A DNA stretch of 64,000 nt from Microvirga brassicacearum (GTDB taxonomy: Bacteria > Pseudomonadota > Alphaproteobacteria > Rhizobiales > Beijerinckiaceae), in the NCBI RefSeq assembly GCF_008757455.1, contig NZ_VCMV01000024.1, positions 102,782-166,781 of the forward strand, read 5' to 3'. The position numbers and the translations under genes are program-made. Below the pieces are notes generated by a model. It was not told the origin of the DNA. It saw only the letters and a list, made by a program, of their open reading frames with translations, and ran no database searches. Below, piece after piece: positions 61,375 to 64,000 of the stretch. How positions within the stretch are numbered: the first letter of the stretch is position 1; every line of letters begins with the position of its first letter.

Positions 61375-62169
61375 TCAACGCACCGTTTCCGTCTGCTCAG
61401 CCGATAGACCGGGCGCGAGACGTCGTGCATGGGTCGCATTGATCGCGCGAAACTCGACGAGAAGCGGAAGGTGGTCTGACGCTTTGCGCGCGAGCGGGGT
61501 GCGAACGGTCTCCGCCCTGACAACCTCAATCGAGCGGCTGACAAACACATGGTCGATGCGGAAGATCGGCATCCTTCCGGGAAAGGTCGGATAGGGACGG
61601 CGAATCCGGGGGAAGGACTGCGCGTCGGCCAAGCGGCTTGAAAGGCGACCATAGGCGCGCGAGCCTGGCATGGCATTGAAGTCGCCGGCGAGGATGACCG
61701 GCTCCCGGCAGGCCGGATGGCCGAGCCATTCAGGTCCAAGCAGAGCCTCGACCTGGGCCAGCCGCTCGTGCCGGCGCAGGCCGAGATGGGTGTTGATCAG
61801 CTGCACCTCGGCGCCGCCGAGATTGACCGCGGTCCAGAGCGCGCCCCGTGGTTCGAGAGCGGGTCGTCCGGACAGTCCCGGAAGCGAGGCAGCCTTGATG
61901 AGGCGTGCGGGCCGATGGGTCAAAATGGCGTCGCCATATTCCTCTTCCAGGACACGCAGCGCCGGATGAAAATGCATGTGCATCCCAAGCGCCTGTGCGA
62001 TCGCATGGGCCTGATCGACGCCGCCTGTCCGTACGCGATTAACGTCGAGTTCCTGGAGCGCCACCACATCCGGCTGGCAGGATGCGATCACCTCCGCAAT
62101 CCGCTCCGGTGACAGGCGGCCATCCGTTCCGAGGCAGCGGTGTACGTTGTAGGTCAGAATTCGCGGCAT
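61375..62169 (-). CDS. Endonuclease/exonuclease/phosphatase family protein (YbhP-like)
   Basis: A 264-residue EEP-fold metal enzyme with the catalytic set: RILTYNVHRCLG (Asn), VVALQELDVNRV (Glu), LINTHLGL (His), VILAGDFNAMPGS (Asp/Asn), RIDHVFVS and KASDHLPLLVEF (SDH). Family members cleave phosphodiesters in nucleic acids or phospholipids; the YbhP type is genetically tied to cardiolipin genes, so a lipid or phosphodiester substrate is likely. It has no signal peptide. It is divergent from the PRC-barrel gene across 253 bases in which I see no gene. Confidence 0.88.
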   Translation of the reverse strand: MPRILTYNVHRCLGTDGRLSPERIAEVIASCQPDVVALQELDVNRVRTGGVDQAHAIAQALGMHMHFHPALRVLEEEYGDAILTHRPARLIKAASLPGLSGRPALEPRGALWTAVNLGGAEVQLINTHLGLRRHERLAQVEALLGPEWLGHPACREPVILAGDFNAMPGSRAYGRLSSRLADAQSFPRIRRPYPTFPGRMPIFRIDHVFVSRSIEVVRAETVRTPLARKASDHLPLLVEFRAINATHARRLAPGLSAEQTETVR

Positions 62170-62422
62170 GCCTCCACCCTACCTGTTCGCGAGCAAACTG
62201 ATCCACCCGGCCTCAGGTGAGATCGGAACGAATCGGAGCGACGTTTCATGAGCGGCAGACCGGGTCCCCAGCGCCCAAGCTGCCAGCCTGAGCCAAGACC
62301 GGGCCGAACGCCATGGCAAGATAGGAGAAGGCCTGGACCCTGCGCTGAAGCCTCGGCGCTCGGAACCCTCACTTTTCCTGCGCATTCTACGTCCTTCTCA
62401 GGCTTCATCAGGAGAATGCCCC

Positions 62423-62833
62423 ATGCGTGGATTGCCGCTCGCCCTCATCGTCACGGCAGCGCTCACGGGCTTTGCTAACGCCCAGACAACGCCACCCGCC
62501 GCGCAACCGACGAGTCCGGCAGGGACTTCGGTTCAGATTCCGCAAGATGCGATCATGAGCGATCAGCTGGATGATTTGGACGTCCGCAACGCCGCCAACG
62601 AGAAAATTGGCGAGATCGAGGACGCCGTCATCAGCCAGGGCCGGATCGTCGGTTATGTGATCTCGGTCGGCGGTTTCCTGGGCGTGGGCGATCGCAACAT
62701 CGTCGTTGATCCCTCCGCCGTGACGTTGTCCTACAACACCAACGACAAGAGGTGGGCCGCCGTGATGGCTGCAACGAAGGAACAGCTCCAGGCGATTCCC
62801 GAATTCAAATACGAGGACAGGTGGAAAGACTGA
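62423..62833 (+). CDS. Secreted PRC-barrel domain protein
   Basis: A 136-residue protein with a clear signal peptide (LPLALIVTAALTGFANAQTT), a threonine/proline-rich linker and a PRC-barrel domain (VRNAANEKIGEIEDAVISQG, VGGFLGVGDRNIVVDPSAV). PRC-barrels bind RNA, proteins or metals in varied settings; periplasmic ones in rhizobia are stress- or envelope-linked and poorly understood. The frame reads to TGA 62831-62833. Confidence 0.85.
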   Translation: MRGLPLALIVTAALTGFANAQTTPPAAQPTSPAGTSVQIPQDAIMSDQLDDLDVRNAANEKIGEIEDAVISQGRIVGYVISVGGFLGVGDRNIVVDPSAVTLSYNTNDKRWAAVMAATKEQLQAIPEFKYEDRWKD

Positions 62834-62895
62834 GTTTCAGCCGAGTGAAGCAGGCTGGGTTCGTCAGGCCAATCCTCGCAACGAGGCAAAAATCA

Positions 62896-63084
62896 ATGAG
62901 CGATCCTCAGATCCCCAATCCCGAAGGTCCCCCGCCGCAGCCGCCTTCGCCGCCTGAAGCGCCGCCGCGCGAGCCCCCCGGTGTTCCCTCGCCTGTTCCC
63001 GAAGAGGTCCCGACTCCTACCGAACCGGCCGGGGTGCCTCCGGGGAGGCCGCCCGAAATTCCTGTCGTGCCGCGCCCGATGTAG
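62896..63084 (+). CDS. Short proline-rich protein
   Basis: A 62-residue peptide with 27 prolines, in PP-, EVP- and GVPPG-type repeats, starting MSDPQIPNPEG. GAGG stands 9 bases before ATG 62896. The composition suggests a disordered linker-like protein; I recall similar short Pro-rich proteins annotated in rhizobia but assign no function. A longer open frame from 62752 overlaps the PRC-barrel gene in another frame and is not used. It may be co-transcribed with that gene, 62 bases away. Confidence 0.55.
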   Translation: MSDPQIPNPEGPPPQPPSPPEAPPREPPGVPSPVPEEVPTPTEPAGVPPGRPPEIPVVPRPM

Positions 63085-63104
63085 CCCCGCACCACGCTTA
63101 TTCG

Positions 63105-64000
63105 TTAAGCTGCGACCGCCACAAACAGATATTGGCCGTCCCGGCGCACGCGCAGAAGGATGGGTTTCTTGTTCCTCTGCGCCTGCGTCCAGGCATCCGC
63201 CACCTCGGAAGGCGCACCCACCGGCTGCTGGTTGGCAGAGACGATCACGTCCCCGTCCCGCAAACCGCTCTCCGCTGCCGGACTGTTGGGCTCAACCCGT
63301 TGGACCAGAACGCCGGAAACGCCGGGCTCAAGGCCCAGCTGGCCGCGGGCAGCCTCCGGAATGGGACTCAGCGCCAGGCCAAGCCGCTTGCCTCCGTCCG
63401 GTCCGTCTCGGCGCGCGGGAGACATGCTCTGATCCTGCTCGCGTTGCGCGATAACGATGTTCATGTCCTGCGCCTTGCCGTCGCGGACCACAGCCATCGC
63501 CACCGGAGCCCCCGGCTTCGCGGCGGCGACGGCGCGCGACAGGCGACGTCCGCTTGTCACCGCTTGCCCGTTGAAGTGGGTGATGACATCGCCGGTCCTG
63601 ATGCCTGCCTTTTCGGCCGGGCTGCCGGGCTCGACTGCGGCGACAAGGACCCCCTCCTCATCGTCGGTCCGGCCGAGTGCCTGGGCAAGCGCCGACGTCA
63701 TGTCCTGTAGGCGCACACCCATATAGCCCCGTTCGACACGACCCGTCCGGATCAGTTGGTCGGCAACGGATCGCGCAGTCTGGGACGGAATCGCGAAGCC
63801 GATTCCGATGTTGACGCCGGATGGCGAAAAAATCGCCGTGTTGACGCCGATCACTTCCCCGGCGGCATTGAACAGCGGCCCGCCCGAATTGCCGCGATTG
63901 ATCGAGGCATCGGTTTGTATGTAGTCGTCATAAGGACCGGAGTGGATATCGCGGGAGCGTGCCGAGACGACCCCGACGGTGACCGTGCCGCCGAGGCCAA
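63105..64000 (-). CDS. HtrA/Deg-type periplasmic serine protease, C-terminal part (5' end outside window)
   Basis: The frame is open from the right edge to the stop at 63105 (about 298 residues visible). The S1 protease core shows [20 protein letters not shown], whose GNSGG carries the nucleophilic serine, and [20 protein letters not shown]. Two PDZ domains follow: [20 protein letters not shown] with the [20 protein letters not shown] loop, then a second with [20 protein letters not shown]. The C-terminus is VAVAA. Such proteases degrade or refold misfolded envelope proteins and are sigma-E- or two-component-induced in many species. The start and His/Asp catalytic residues lie outside. Confidence 0.92.
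   Translation of the reverse strand, partial: GLGGTVTVGVVSARSRDIHSGPYDDYIQTDASINRGNSGGPLFNAAGEVIGVNTAIFSPSGVNIGIGFAIPSQTARSVADQLIRTGRVERGYMGVRLQDMTSALAQALGRTDDEEGVLVAAVEPGSPAEKAGIRTGDVITHFNGQAVTSGRRLSRAVAAAKPGAPVAMAVVRDGKAQDMNIVIAQREQDQSMSPARRDGPDGGKRLGLALSPIPEAARGQLGLEPGVSGVLVQRVEPNSPAAESGLRDGDVIVSANQQPVGAPSEVADAWTQAQRNKKPILLRVRRDGQYLFVAVAA

Overview
This 64 kb window is GC-rich and gene-dense. It reads as chromosomal DNA of an alphaproteobacterium, most likely of the order Hyphomicrobiales (Rhizobiales), near the Bradyrhizobium/Xanthobacteraceae/Methylobacterium side. The support is gene content: IalB, SdhE next to Mfd and RecG, a GlpSTPQUV-type glycerol transporter, duplicated Ku with LigD, OpgGH, DUF1127- and DUF3297-type small proteins, and three palindromic intergenic repeats of kinds I recall from these genomes. 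No rRNA, tRNA, CRISPR array, phage, insertion sequence or obvious genomic island was found by eye. Genus is not claimed.

Layout. 1-6.5 kb: the end of an iron-type alcohol dehydrogenase, then a non-homologous end-joining island (LigC-type ligase, a coupled 63-residue protein, LigD, and two convergent Ku genes). 6.7-11.1 kb: AI-2E-type permease, YbaK-like deacylase, DUF3297 protein, RTX secreted protein. 11.2-15.9 kb: a four-gene BMP-type nucleoside/purine ABC importer. 16.1-22.2 kb: UbiH-type hydroxylase, AEC carrier, HspQ, IalB, an orphan peptide-type binding protein and a small receiver-like protein. 22.2-35.8 kb: conserved housekeeping block mfd-sdhE / recG / glmS-glmU / opgG-opgH. 36-40 kb: GcvA-like LysR regulator, DUF1127-like protein, Na/Pi cotransporter, MarC, DUF1622 protein. 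40.2-48.7 kb: a probable catabolic locus with a six-gene minus-strand operon (family-5 binding protein, two permeases, fused double ATPase, ATC-hydrolase-family protein, FMO-like flavoprotein) facing a second ATC-hydrolase-like gene and a glyoxalase-fold protein. 48.9-55.2 kb: glpS-T-P-Q-U-V glycerol importer. 55.5-64 kb: AnmK, a GST, several small unknowns, a YbhO/YbhN/YbhP-like trio (phospholipase D, membrane protein, EEP nuclease/phosphatase), a PRC-barrel protein, a proline-rich peptide and the C-terminal part of an HtrA/Deg protease running off the right edge.

The part most likely to hold something undescribed is 40.2-48.7 kb. There an uptake system for a small peptide-like or amidine-like molecule is tied by tight spacing and overlaps to an L-2-amino-thiazoline-4-carboxylate-hydrolase-family enzyme and a flavin enzyme. 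Secondary points are the single-consensus-site ATPase pair of the glycerol importer, the coupled micro-gene in the NHEJ operon, a 33-residue putative membrane protein at 57.4 kb, and a LysR-type operator over the start of the GcvA-like gene. Start codons were chosen by eye from ribosome binding sites, overlaps and family length. No alignments or database searches were run.
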